DNA of 64,000 nucleotides from Crocinitomicaceae bacterium (GTDB taxonomy: Bacteria; Bacteroidota; Bacteroidia; Flavobacteriales_D; Crocinitomicaceae). The stretch spans positions 62,001 to 126,000 of the forward strand of contig JAKVAQ010000017.1 of the NCBI GenBank assembly GCA_022447665.1, given 5' to 3'. Below are positions 16,601 through 25,993 of this stretch, in pieces. The notes under the pieces were generated by a model, which made no database searches, was not told where the DNA came from, and was given only the letters and a program-made list of their open reading frames with translations. How positions within the stretch are numbered: the stretch's first letter is position 1; the number at the start of each line of letters is the position of its first letter. Position numbers and translations under genes: made by a program.

Positions 16601-17578
16601 ATGAAATCTATTCTTCTTTTCCTTAAAGGGATAGCCATGGGGGCTGCTGACGTTGTTCCCGGAGTTTCAGGTGGTACTATTGCATTTATCACCGGAATTT
16701 ATGAAGAGCTTTTAGAAACTTTAAGCGGATTAAATTTTGGACTTCTTAAAACCTGGAGAAAAGAAGGATTTAAAGCTTTTTGGACAGCATTGAATGGAAA
16801 CTTTCTGGTAGTTCTTTTTGCAGGCATTTTTGTTTCCATCCTCTCTCTCGCTAAACTGATTGAATACTTACTCGAGTATCATCCTATTCAGTTATGGGCG
16901 TTCTTTTTTGGCTTAATCATAGCTTCGGTTTGGCTTGTGGGCAAGACTGTTGAAAAATGGAATATCACAACAATTATTGGTTTGATTGGTGGAGGTATTA
17001 CGGCATTCCTAATAACACTTTCAACTCCGGCTGAAGGAGAATCTGCTAGTTTAATATACATATTCCTATGTGGTATGATCGCTATCTGCGCAATGATCTT
17101 ACCTGGAATTTCAGGAAGTTTTATACTGATTCTTCTTGGTGCTTACAAAATTATATTAGGATCGATTAGTGATCTCATGTCAGCGTTAAAAGCAGGTGAT
17201 TGGGATTTGGTGATGAGTAACGGAATAGTTATAGCCGTTTTTATTGTAGGATGCGTTGCGGGGCTCATTAGCTTCTCGAAATTACTGAATTGGCTCTTCA
17301 AAAAAGCGAAGAACTTAATCATAGCTATTTTAACCGGTTTTTTAATTGGGTCTCTTAATAAAATATGGCCATGGAAACAGACACTTCAATTCTTTATCAA
17401 ACACGAAGGTGAACCAAATGAAGAAATTGTGCCAACAGTTCAAGAAAATATTTTACCTAAAACGTTTGAGAATCTTAATGGAGAAGAAAGTTTTCTCTGG
17501 CAAGCCCTTATTTTCATGGTAATTGGCTTAACACTAGTTGTTTCCCTAGAACTTATCGGAAAAAGATCCGCCAAATAG
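16601..17578 (+). CDS. DUF368 membrane protein (polyprenyl-phosphate transporter family)
   Basis: 325 residues with about eight to ten hydrophobic segments. The signature GIAMGAADVVPGVSGGT is at residues 10-26, and a second re-entrant-like copy, ICAMILPGISGSFILILLGA, lies in the middle. This internal pseudo-repeat is characteristic of DUF368, whose members were shown in other bacteria to recycle undecaprenyl phosphate across the inner membrane (PopT). A similar role here is likely but inferred. It is the last gene of the TPR-ComA-DUF368 operon. Confidence 0.9.
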   Translation: MKSILLFLKGIAMGAADVVPGVSGGTIAFITGIYEELLETLSGLNFGLLKTWRKEGFKAFWTALNGNFLVVLFAGIFVSILSLAKLIEYLLEYHPIQLWAFFFGLIIASVWLVGKTVEKWNITTIIGLIGGGITAFLITLSTPAEGESASLIYIFLCGMIAICAMILPGISGSFILILLGAYKIILGSISDLMSALKAGDWDLVMSNGIVIAVFIVGCVAGLISFSKLLNWLFKKAKNLIIAILTGFLIGSLNKIWPWKQTLQFFIKHEGEPNEEIVPTVQENILPKTFENLNGEESFLWQALIFMVIGLTLVVSLELIGKRSAK

Positions 17579-17729
17579 CTAGAATGTTAAAATTCTGATC
17601 GTTCGTACATCTAACGTGAAATATCAATAAAATCAAAGATTTTCCCACTTTTCTGGCAACTATACCTCTTCGAATATCGTTTATTTTACAGTGTGAATAA
17701 ATTGTTACTCTATAGCTAAGTAAGATTAA

Positions 17730-20303
17730 ATGAAAAACTCGGCAAAAAATCAAAGATATTTACTCTTAACACTAATGCTCTTTATGTCCTATGGAGGTGC
17801 CTTTGCACAATGGTGTATTCCAACATATGGAACAACTTGTGTAGGCCCAGGTGTAAACGACTTCGTAAACACAGTGGAAACTACAGGAGGACTTACTGAT
17901 ATTTCAAATGTAGGTTCAGGATGTTGTCTGCTTCCAGACAACTATATATTTAATGCTGGAATGCCATTAATTTCTGAACCTGGTGCAACAATTGATGTTC
18001 ACCTTGAATCTGGGGCTATTTATTCGCAGGGATTCTCTGTTTGGATTGACTGGAATAACGATTTTACTTTTGACGCTGCAGAAAAAATATTTTCTTCACC
18101 CATGCCAGGGGCTGCGCCTTCTATGTTTGATTTTAGTTTTACAGTTCCTTCTGGAATAGATTGTGGAACATACAGAATGCGTGTTCGTTGTGAATATTTC
18201 CAAAGTGGTGCAACAATTAATCCATGTGATTACAACTTCTATGGAGAATGTGAGGATTACCCAGTGATTATCGATAACTGCGAACCTACAATTTGTAGAG
18301 GAGACAGTACAACATTAGACTTCACAGCTTCTGACCCAGGCCCTGGATCAACGTATTCTTGGAGCCCGGCAACGGATATCTCTGATCCTTTCGGTGGACC
18401 GTTAGTAGATGTTTGGCCAACTGACACCACTACTTACACTGTAACAATTACTGATCCTACAGGAGCTACTTTTACACTTGACTTCCCTGTTAACGTAAAT
18501 GTGCCGCCAAACCCTGACGCTGGTTTAGATGATACTTTATGTCATGATGTTTTAGCAGGATATCCTTTAGTGGGTACCATTGAAAATCCTGACAGCGATG
18601 TACTTTGGGATATGGTAGATTACACTGGACCATTTGCAGGTACACCTACATTTATCTACAGTGGAGGCGCTGATATTTTAACACCAACAGGCACGGTAAG
18701 TGAGCCAGGATCTTATACCCACGTTCTTTATGCTACCGACCCTTTAGGCATTTGCCCTGATGAATCTGACACTGTGATGATTCTTTATTCGCTAGAAGAG
18801 CATACAACAACTTTTACCGATCCTTTATGCTTCGGATCTGCTGACGGAACAATTACAGTTACTTCTACGGGTACGGTTGGTGCTGATCAATACAGTATTG
18901 ACGGTGGTGTTACATGGCAGGCTTCTAACTTGTTTACGGGATTAACTTCAGGAACGTATACTGTAGTATCAATGGATCCTGTTGGTTGTACTTTCGAAAG
19001 TACAGTTGACTTAACAGATCCAACTGAAATTGTAATTACGACAAGTCCTGACACTACGGTCTGTGAGAATGGTTCGGCTACTGTCTATGCCTCAGCTACC
19101 GGAGGAACAACATATGATTTCCATTGGGATTTTACGCCTGATTTAGGATCGAGTCAAACTTTACCAATATTTGCTGATCCTACCTTGGTAACAGTTTATG
19201 CAGAAAGCGAGTTAGGTTGTGTTTCTACGACTGAAACGATTACTATCAGTATGCACCCTCCTATCACATTAACTATTTCTGCAAACGATACAGTTTGTCC
19301 AGGCTTTGCTTCTGGAGCTGAAGTATTCCCTACTGGAGGATTCATGGGCTATACTTACTCATGGACTGAAAACTCAAATCCAATGACTGAAACGGGATCT
19401 TCAGTTTCTACCAATCCAGATGTTGAAACGGTTTATTGTGTTACAGTTGCTGATGGGTGTGAGACTACTCCAGTTACAATATGCACTCGTACTGCAATGA
19501 GAGAAGTACCTTCACCAACCTTTACTTCTGATACTACTGAAGGATGTAATCCATCTACAATTACTTTCACTAACCTTACTCCTTCTCACCTTTTAGGAAC
19601 AGTTGTTTGGACAATAAACGGAGCAGAATTAACTGGAGTAAACACGTTCGATTATGAATTTAGTGAAGTAGGTTCATATGATATAGGTCTTGAAGTAACC
19701 TCTCCTTACGGATGTTATGGTTCAATTATGGCGAGTGAGTACATTACTATTCATGATAATCCTGACGCTATATTTTATGTGTTACCTAACCCAACTACCA
19801 TATTCAATACTGAAGTTACAATGAGTAATTTGACAGACGGGCCTGATAATGATTATCAATGGTTTTTCCCAGGTGGCTCACCTGCGAATTCTACGGAAAC
19901 AAATCCAACTGTTCTTTACCCTGAAGGAGTAGCGGGAGTTTATCCAGTGCACTTATTGGTTACTGATGAGCACAACTGTACAGACTCAATAACTGCGAAT
20001 GTTAATATTATGAGTGATGTGCTGATCTATGCTCCTAATACCTTTACCCCTGATGGTGATGCTTTAAATCAAACTTGGAGAGTATATATGGACGGAATTG
20101 ATATTTATGACTTCCACTTAATGATGTTTGATAGATGGGGTAATCCAGTTTGGGAATCATTCAACTCTATTGCAGAATGGAATGGAACATATGGAAATCA
20201 AGGGCTTGTGCCTGATGGAGTTTATGTGTGGGTAGTCACTGCTAAAGATGCCAACTCCGATAAACTTTACGAGTTTAGAGGCCACGTTACCGTTCTTAAA
20301 TAA
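17730..20303 (+). CDS. Large secreted T9SS cargo protein with GEVED and PKD/Ig-like domains
   Basis: 857 residues. A signal peptide (YLLLTLMLFMSYGGAFAQ) is followed by a GEVED-type domain (VWIDWNNDFTFDAAEK and CGTYRMRVRCEYF). Several Ig/PKD-like beta modules follow, the later ones having the form 'G.Y.V.l.v.d..GC.d.'. The C-terminus carries the gliding-motility-associated/T9SS type B signal (NTFTPDGDALNQTWRVY and LMMFDRWGNPVWES, ending HVTVLK). It should be exported by Sec, carried across the outer membrane by T9SS and released or anchored at the surface. The many extended repeats suggest an adhesin-like role. A single gene followed by a terminator. Confidence 0.9.
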   Translation: MKNSAKNQRYLLLTLMLFMSYGGAFAQWCIPTYGTTCVGPGVNDFVNTVETTGGLTDISNVGSGCCLLPDNYIFNAGMPLISEPGATIDVHLESGAIYSQGFSVWIDWNNDFTFDAAEKIFSSPMPGAAPSMFDFSFTVPSGIDCGTYRMRVRCEYFQSGATINPCDYNFYGECEDYPVIIDNCEPTICRGDSTTLDFTASDPGPGSTYSWSPATDISDPFGGPLVDVWPTDTTTYTVTITDPTGATFTLDFPVNVNVPPNPDAGLDDTLCHDVLAGYPLVGTIENPDSDVLWDMVDYTGPFAGTPTFIYSGGADILTPTGTVSEPGSYTHVLYATDPLGICPDESDTVMILYSLEEHTTTFTDPLCFGSADGTITVTSTGTVGADQYSIDGGVTWQASNLFTGLTSGTYTVVSMDPVGCTFESTVDLTDPTEIVITTSPDTTVCENGSATVYASATGGTTYDFHWDFTPDLGSSQTLPIFADPTLVTVYAESELGCVSTTETITISMHPPITLTISANDTVCPGFASGAEVFPTGGFMGYTYSWTENSNPMTETGSSVSTNPDVETVYCVTVADGCETTPVTICTRTAMREVPSPTFTSDTTEGCNPSTITFTNLTPSHLLGTVVWTINGAELTGVNTFDYEFSEVGSYDIGLEVTSPYGCYGSIMASEYITIHDNPDAIFYVLPNPTTIFNTEVTMSNLTDGPDNDYQWFFPGGSPANSTETNPTVLYPEGVAGVYPVHLLVTDEHNCTDSITANVNIMSDVLIYAPNTFTPDGDALNQTWRVYMDGIDIYDFHLMMFDRWGNPVWESFNSIAEWNGTYGNQGLVPDGVYVWVVTAKDANSDKLYEFRGHVTVLK

Positions 20304-20320
20304 GCACTAAAACATTACGT

Positions 20321-20352
20321 AAAAAACGCTCCTCATTGAGGGGCGTTTTTAA
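20321..20352 (+). terminator. Rho-independent terminator
   Basis: AAAAACGCTCCTCA pairs with TGAGGGGCGTTTTT (one mismatch) around a short loop, 18 bases after the T9SS cargo gene. Confidence 0.85.
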
Positions 20353-20474
20353 TTTATAGAAATTAAGTAAATCTTAAGGTTTATCATTTGATTAGTACGT
20401 TTTTTCGTAATTCAATTAATTTCTTTATTTTCGTCTTATAACCAACACTTACTGGGTATTACCCGCTTTCCAAA

Positions 20475-20966
20475 ATGGAACAATTTAATATTAAGCCTCT
20501 GTCTGGTGTGAACCAATTAAAATTTGGAAAAACAAGAGACGAAATTATTGAGGACTTTGAGGACCCTACCGAAGAAGAAGGTAGAACCGACTATTATGAA
20601 TTTGAATCGTTTTCTCTAGCTTTGAGCTACGATAGAAATGACAAACTTGAATTCATAGAATTCAGCAAGGTTTCGGAAGGAACTCCCGTTTTATTGCATG
20701 AAATAGATGTTTTTAACCTTGAAGGTGAAGCACTACTCAAGGAAATTGAAAATATTTCAAGCGACTCTTTTAATCAAGAGAATTCAGAACCGCCTTATAC
20801 TTATATTTTTGATTCTTTAGAAATTGCTATTGATCGTCCTACAACTCCTGAAGAATATGAAGAAGGTGAAGCGGAAAGTTCTGATGGTTACGAAAATGGT
20901 AAATACTTTAGATCTATTGGAATTGGATGTAAAGGTTATTTTTCAAGCACTGATCTAGTAGACTAA
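20475..20966 (+). CDS. Acidic hypothetical protein
   Basis: 163 residues, acidic, no signal peptide or membrane segment. The segment LKFGKTRDEIIEDFEDPTEE near the start recalls small cytoplasmic proteins that open with 'G...fG.tr.ev...lG.P', some of which are immunity-like. The similarity is too weak to name a family. It stands alone between a terminator and the epimerase gene. Function unknown. Confidence 0.65.
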   Translation: MEQFNIKPLSGVNQLKFGKTRDEIIEDFEDPTEEEGRTDYYEFESFSLALSYDRNDKLEFIEFSKVSEGTPVLLHEIDVFNLEGEALLKEIENISSDSFNQENSEPPYTYIFDSLEIAIDRPTTPEEYEEGEAESSDGYENGKYFRSIGIGCKGYFSSTDLVD

Positions 20967-21045
20967 AGCTCAAATCAACGTTATTAAGTCATTAACTTTT
21001 CTTAGAAGGCATTCGCACTCGATTAATGCTTTGTAATTTTATTGC

Positions 21046-22017
21046 ATGAATATTCTGAAGGGGAAAAAGGTATTAATTACTGGAGGAGCCGGGTTTATTG
21101 GATCAAATCTCTGTGAACACTTTGTTAGGGAGAACGAAGTAATATGTCTAGACAATTTGAGTAATAGTTTTGAAGAGAATATTACACACTTAAAGAACCT
21201 TCCCAACTTTTCTTTTATAAAGGGAGACATTCGCGACGAAGAGTTGGTTAATGAAATACTTTCTGACGGTATGTATGTTTTTCACAACGCAGCCCTTGGG
21301 TCAGTTTCACGTTCTGTAGAGAATCCCTTAAATACCAATACACATAATATTGATGGCTTTCTTAATGTTCTAAATGCAGCGCGGTTAAATAATGTAGAAA
21401 GGTTTATTTATGCTTCGAGCTCTAGTACATATGGAGATCATCCAGGACTTCCTAAGGTAGAAGACAAAATTGGAAATCCTATTTCACCCTATGCGGTAAC
21501 CAAACTTTGCAACGAACTTTATGCAAATACATTTCACAGATCCTATGGTACACCTGTGATTGGACTGCGTTACTTTAATGTCTTTGGTAAGAATCAAAAC
21601 CCTCGTGGAGCTTATGCAGCGGCTATACCCAGATTCGTTGAAGCTTACATCAATAATTCAGAAATCACCATATTCGGTGATGGAGAGCAAACAAGAGATT
21701 TCACCCATATCGAAAATGTGATTCAAGCGATTGAATGTGCAGCAACTTCATCCAATTCTGATATATTTGGAAATGTGTTCAATATTGCTTTTGGAAGCAG
21801 GATTTCTTTGAATGACCTCATCGCATTGATTAAGGAAGCTGGTGAAGAACTCGGGCTAAAAAACTCATTTGAGATTAAATACGGAGAACCTCGTGTTGGC
21901 GATATTAGAGATTCGTTCGCCTCGATTGAAAAAGCGAAATCTTTGTTAAACTATTCTCCTAATATCTCCCTAAAAGAAGGCCTTCGGAAGCTTATCGCTT
22001 TAAAAATTAGCGAATAA
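21046..22017 (+). CDS. NAD-dependent nucleotide-sugar epimerase/dehydratase
   Basis: 323 residues, extended SDR fold. The NAD-binding GGAGFIGS motif is at about residues 13-20, the catalytic Tyr-Lys pair is in SPYAVTKL, with the serine in YASSSSTYGDHP. RYFNVFGKNQNPRGAYAAAIPRF is typical of UDP-GlcNAc/UDP-Glc 4-epimerases of the WbpP type. It likely interconverts UDP-sugars for surface polysaccharides. It overlaps the 3' end of the convergent pseudogene by 11 bases; no other sugar genes are adjacent. Confidence 0.88.
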   Translation: MNILKGKKVLITGGAGFIGSNLCEHFVRENEVICLDNLSNSFEENITHLKNLPNFSFIKGDIRDEELVNEILSDGMYVFHNAALGSVSRSVENPLNTNTHNIDGFLNVLNAARLNNVERFIYASSSSTYGDHPGLPKVEDKIGNPISPYAVTKLCNELYANTFHRSYGTPVIGLRYFNVFGKNQNPRGAYAAAIPRFVEAYINNSEITIFGDGEQTRDFTHIENVIQAIECAATSSNSDIFGNVFNIAFGSRISLNDLIALIKEAGEELGLKNSFEIKYGEPRVGDIRDSFASIEKAKSLLNYSPNISLKEGLRKLIALKISE

Positions 22018-24207
22018 CAAAACCCGTCGTTGATCTACTCGAGCTAGTTGTAACCACTAAAGTATACACTCCTTCGGCGAATTGACTAGCGTTTATATTT
22101 ACAACATTTGCATTATCATAAACTAATACACCCAACGCATTATAAACCTCAATTCTATACCCTTGATTTGTGTAATCATCCGGTAAAATAAGCTGAAGAG
22201 ATTCTATAGCAGGATTTGGATAAACTTTGATCTCTTTATTCGCAGAAAACTCACCATTGCTCAAAATAGCGCTGTTCGTTCTAAAAACACCTCCTCCATA
22301 AGTGCCCACCAACAGCCTATTTTCATTATCATGCGCTATTGCATTAAGTCCAAAAATATTTGAATTCGTTAAGTCGCCGGTTAGTAACTCCCAAGAATCT
22401 CCCTTATCAGTGCTAAACCAGACATCACCATTCAAATTATGAAGCGTATCCTGTTCTGCTCCATTTAAGCCAACAAATATTGCATCAGTCGTTGAATATA
22501 TATTTCTAATTTCCATTGGGTGAACTCCATTCCATGGAACAGTAATGTGTTATTTATTACTCCAGTTTCATCAATCGTCATCAGTTCACCCTCTTCATTA
22601 CCTGCATAAAGCAATGAGTCGTAGTAATGCAGCGCAGTAACATTATCGCCATCTAAATAGCTCGGCGAACTACTCCATGTATCACCGTTATCCGAACTCA
22701 TAAAAAGACCGGTTTCTGTAGCTACGTAAACCTGATCATTGTCGGAATTATATTCAATACTTGCCCCAAGTATATCGTCCGAAACACTTGTCCAGGAATC
22801 ACCTCCATCTATACTTTTTAAAAGACCAAAAGAAAATGCTAATAAATCGTACTCGGCTATTATTATTTCATTTGAATTGTTTGGGTTAATAGTAACATCG
22901 AACACCAATCGATTGGCTGATCTTATATTCGTCCAAGTATCAAATCCATCCTCTGTCTTAATTAGGCCATCTGAAAAGGTAGAAAAGTAAATAACATCAG
23001 GATCAGTAGGATCCATAGCTAATGACATTCCATGAGCCTCTGGACCAGTATACTCCCAAGTAATTCCTCCATCAGTTGTTCTTGCTATTCCAGGGTATTG
23101 GTACACCGTTGGATCAAAGCTATAACTGTGTTGAATTGCAGCATACATATAAGCATCATAATTCACTACTAGAGATCGTATTTCAGCTGCGGATGGATTA
23201 TTGGACATTTCCGAATAAGAAGCGCCGTCATCTTCTGAAATCACAATTTTACCGTTGATGAATCTGCACATCAAAACCATTTCGTTTTGAGCTCCAATCC
23301 CCATTAGAATATGATTATCCAATAAGGGATCAAGAATCACAGACCAAGTTCCTGAAGCTGAATTGTACTTTGCTGGTTGGGCAAAACCTGAAACATAAAT
23401 TTTTATATCGGGATCGATATCCGCAATGGCAATGTCAAAGTTATACTCACCAACACGTCCAATATTGAAAAAATTATCCCCCCAATCAGTACTTAAATAC
23501 ACACCATTATCTGCTGCAGAAACAACAATTACTGAGTCTCTTTTATCAATTTCTAGTACCAACGCCGTGTCGGGAATGTCTGGATGAAGAGTCCAGGTCA
23601 TTCCAACATCATCCGAATAATAAAGACCTTCTTCGAAAGTTCCTGCTAAAACCCTTCCAGTAGAAACAGACTCTATACAAGGGGCTGAAAATCCCTGAAG
23701 TCCAGAATATGTCCAGTTGTCTCCTCCATCTACACTTCTAAAAATACCGTTACCTACTCTACCATGCTCCGGACCTTCTCCAGTACTGCAATAAAGTGTA
23801 TCACCGGTTCCACCATGTTTGGCTACTTGGGAGATTTGTTTATCTCTTTCTAAAATACTCCCAGGTAATAATTGCGTGAAGCTATCACCCCCATCTGTAG
23901 TTTTAAGAATCTGATTTCTTCCATAGATATCGGAAAAATAGAGTACTTCCGGATCATTTTCATCCATAGCTATGTGCCATCCGGTAAAATTCACATAGTC
24001 ACTCGTTAAAAGGGACCAGTTAGCCCCCATATCAGTAGTTTTCCAAACACCACCTCCATCATCACTTCCCGCATAAATTATGTTCGGGTCGGCTGGGTGA
24101 ATAATGAATTCCTTAAAGAAACCTCCTTCTGGTCATATTTGATCCCATGTTTGGGCATTAATCGTCAACGATAATAAAATTGATAATTGGCGTAGTATTA
24201 ACTTCAT
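22007..24207 (-). pseudogene. Broken BNR/sortilin-type T9SS cargo protein
   Basis: A signal-peptide start at 24207 (MKLILRQLSILLSLTINAQ) runs 24 codons to an in-frame TGA at 24133-24135, just after TWDQI. The same frame then reopens as a long protein of repeated BNR/VPS10-like blades ('DGGDSWT', 'DVGMTWT', 'DNGDTWS'). A frameshift around 22535-22550 moves the last 170 residues into another frame, which carries a T9SS type A signal (IKVYPNPAIESLQL, ending GFVIR). Repairing both lesions would give a surface beta-propeller protein of about 730 residues. Either this is a recent pseudogene or the assembly has two errors. Confidence 0.8.
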
Positions 24208-24257
24208 AGGGACTTTATCTTGAATCGAATTTAAGTCTCTTTACCCCTATTTGCAAG

Positions 24258-24839
24258 TTAATTAAATGTGTATCTCAAACCAATCCCATTCTGATTGAAA
24301 CCCAATTCAAGTGGAGCGTACAATTTTTTTCGATGGTTAGAATGTATGACTGCCATAACCAAGTCAAAAACAAAGAGGAAACCGCCTTGTAAAATCACGG
24401 CGTTACCGAAACCATTGAAGCGCTGAAAATTTTCAGGATCATTTTTTGCCCGCTCTTTGAGCAAAAAACCACCGGTTATATAAGCAACATCTAATGCGGT
24501 ATTAAAAAGAAATACTTGTTCGGTCTTAATCTGTCCTTTAAGGGTGTTTTCTGGACTTAAGTCAAATTCTTTATTTCGATGTGCCTTCACAAGCCCTGGG
24601 ACAGATAGGCATAGATTTATGGCGCTCCATCCAATATTCATTTGATGAAAGTAGCGCGCCTCTCCTTCGGCAGTTGCTGCACCGTAAGCACTGATACCTA
24701 AATTAAGCGTTGACCAAGAGGTAAGACTTTGCATTCCTCTCTTATTGATTGTATTCTGCTTCTTATTGAATTCGATGAGATTCTGTGAAATAGAAACTCC
24801 ACAGAAAATCAAAAAAAACGTTAATAACAAGGTCTTCAT
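24258..24839 (-). CDS. DUF6992-family protein with signal peptide
   Basis: 193 residues from the ATG at 24839. A signal peptide ([19 protein letters not shown]) and several hydrophobic stretches (INLCLSVPGLV, AVILQGGFLFVFDLVMAVI) point to the envelope. The sequence matches my memory of DUF6992, a Bacteroidota family of unknown function (GMQSLTSWSTLNLGISAYGA; EARYFHQMNIGWSAINL). The start overlaps the stop codon of the upstream ferredoxin-like gene by one base, so translation is coupled. Confidence 0.75.
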   Translation of the reverse strand: MKTLLLTFFLIFCGVSISQNLIEFNKKQNTINKRGMQSLTSWSTLNLGISAYGAATAEGEARYFHQMNIGWSAINLCLSVPGLVKAHRNKEFDLSPENTLKGQIKTEQVFLFNTALDVAYITGGFLLKERAKNDPENFQRFNGFGNAVILQGGFLFVFDLVMAVIHSNHRKKLYAPLELGFNQNGIGLRYTFN

Positions 24840-25045
24840 TATTCCCAGCTTAGAGCTCCCGAAGGGCATTTCTCGATCTGGTCAATAATTTCCTGTTTTG
24901 AAGCATTATCAGATTGAATCCAAGGACGATCCTTGGGCTTAAACACAGCCGATAACCCTTTTGCACTTTTTCCTGAATGGATGCACTTTTTAGCATCCCA
25001 AATTATTTGAATATCCTCTTTTGGATACTTCTTGACCTTATCCAT
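24839..25045 (-). CDS. Small (4Fe-4S)-binding protein (divergent mono-cluster type)
   Basis: 68 residues resembling the Fer4_19 family: a first cysteine in [12 protein letters not shown] and the closing [10 protein letters not shown]. Only two cysteines are visible, fewer than the usual number, so cluster binding is uncertain. It overlaps the end of the upstream transaldolase-like gene by 8 bases and the next gene by one base, forming a three-gene operon. Role unknown. Confidence 0.8.
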   Translation of the reverse strand: MDKVKKYPKEDIQIIWDAKKCIHSGKSAKGLSAVFKPKDRPWIQSDNASKQEIIDQIEKCPSGALSWE

Positions 25046-25694
25046 TTCCTTTTTTATAGTCTGCCAAGAACTTTTCTAGACCGATATCAGTCAAAGGGTG
25101 ATTAAGTAAGCCCACAATCGATTTCAACGGTCCTGTCATAACGTCTGCACCAATTTCAGCACATTCAATTACGTGCATGGTATGACGTACAGAGGCAGCT
25201 AGTATTTGAGTATCAAACAAATAATTGTCATAAATGTTTCTAATCTGAGCAATTAGATCAAGACCATTGGTTGAAATATCATCTAAACGACCAATAAATG
25301 GTGAAAGGTAAGTAGCTCCAGCTTTGGCCGCCAAAATTGCTTGACCAGGACTGAAGACTAAGGTACAATTCGTTTTAATGTCTTTTTCTGAGAAGTACTT
25401 GATTGCTTTAATTCCATCCTTAATCATAGGAATTTTTACTACAATATTTGGATGTAAAGCTGCAAGCTCCTCTCCTTCTTTAACCATTCCTTCAAAATCT
25501 GTAGCAATGACCTCAGCACTTACATCACCATCAACAATATTGCAGATATCTACGTAATGCTTAAGAATATTCTCTCTTCCAGTAATCCCTTCTTTTGCCA
25601 TTAATGACGGGTTTGTTGTAACGCCATCTAAAACACCAAGATCATTGGCTTCTCTAATTTCATCTAGGTTTGCTGTATCGATAAAGAACTTCAT
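25038..25694 (-). CDS. fsa: Transaldolase / fructose-6-phosphate aldolase family enzyme
   Basis: 218 residues, the short TalC/FSA form. [16 protein letters not shown] and [13 protein letters not shown] are the family start; the Schiff-base lysine lies in [15 protein letters not shown], and [19 protein letters not shown] follows the barrel order. Short forms act either as transaldolases or as fructose-6-phosphate aldolases; sequence alone does not separate them reliably. Cytoplasmic, pentose phosphate metabolism. It heads the operon with the small ferredoxin-like and DUF6992 genes. Confidence 0.9.
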   Translation of the reverse strand: MKFFIDTANLDEIREANDLGVLDGVTTNPSLMAKEGITGRENILKHYVDICNIVDGDVSAEVIATDFEGMVKEGEELAALHPNIVVKIPMIKDGIKAIKYFSEKDIKTNCTLVFSPGQAILAAKAGATYLSPFIGRLDDISTNGLDLIAQIRNIYDNYLFDTQILAASVRHTMHVIECAEIGADVMTGPLKSIVGLLNHPLTDIGLEKFLADYKKGNG

Positions 25695-25802
25695 AATTTA
25701 TGATTAAAGATTAAGCCACAAAGATAAAGCACATGAAAGTTCAAGAGATAAAATCTTATTAACAGAAAAGGAAGTTTACTAAGAAAGGAGAAGGGAAAAA
25801 GT

Positions 25803-25898
25803 GGGCAAGCTACCTATATCGCACCGCTACAACCGCCTACCCTTGCTATGTTCCCATCCTGGGGGATTCAGCAGGAGCTGGTCGTACAGGACTTGCCC
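25803..25898 (-). ncRNA. ffs: Signal recognition particle RNA (small bacterial type)
   Basis: Read on the minus strand, GGGCAAG at the 5' end pairs with CTTGCCC at the 3' end. The apical part carries CCCCCAGG...GGGAAC...AGCAAGGGTA, the Bacteroidota form of the SRP RNA domain IV bulge that binds Ffh. The tail ATATAGGTAGCTTGCCC matches the usual 3' strand. A TAAATTTG promoter element ends 4 bases before the 5' end, and a T-run follows the 3' end (Rho-independent stop). Length about 96 bases. Confidence 0.88.
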
Positions 25899-25902
25899 GC
25901 TG

Positions 25903-25910
25903 CAAATTTA
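25903..25910 (-). promoter_or_regulatory. -7 promoter element of ffs
   Basis: TAAATTTG on the minus strand fits TAnnTTTG exactly. The mature RNA starts 5 bases after its last base, which gives a useful calibration of the transcription start for this genome. Confidence 0.65.
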
Positions 25911-25942
25911 ATAACTTCTTTTATTTAATAGGTCTATAAAAC

Positions 25943-25969
25943 AAAAAAGAGGCTCAAATGAGCCTCTTT
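25943..25969 (-). terminator. Terminator of the secreted protease gene
   Basis: On the minus strand AAAGAGGCTC pairs with GAGCCTCTTT around a 4-base loop and runs into six T residues. It lies 25 bases after the protease stop. Confidence 0.9.
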
Positions 25970-25993
25970 CCCTTAGATTTTATAATTCTCTGA

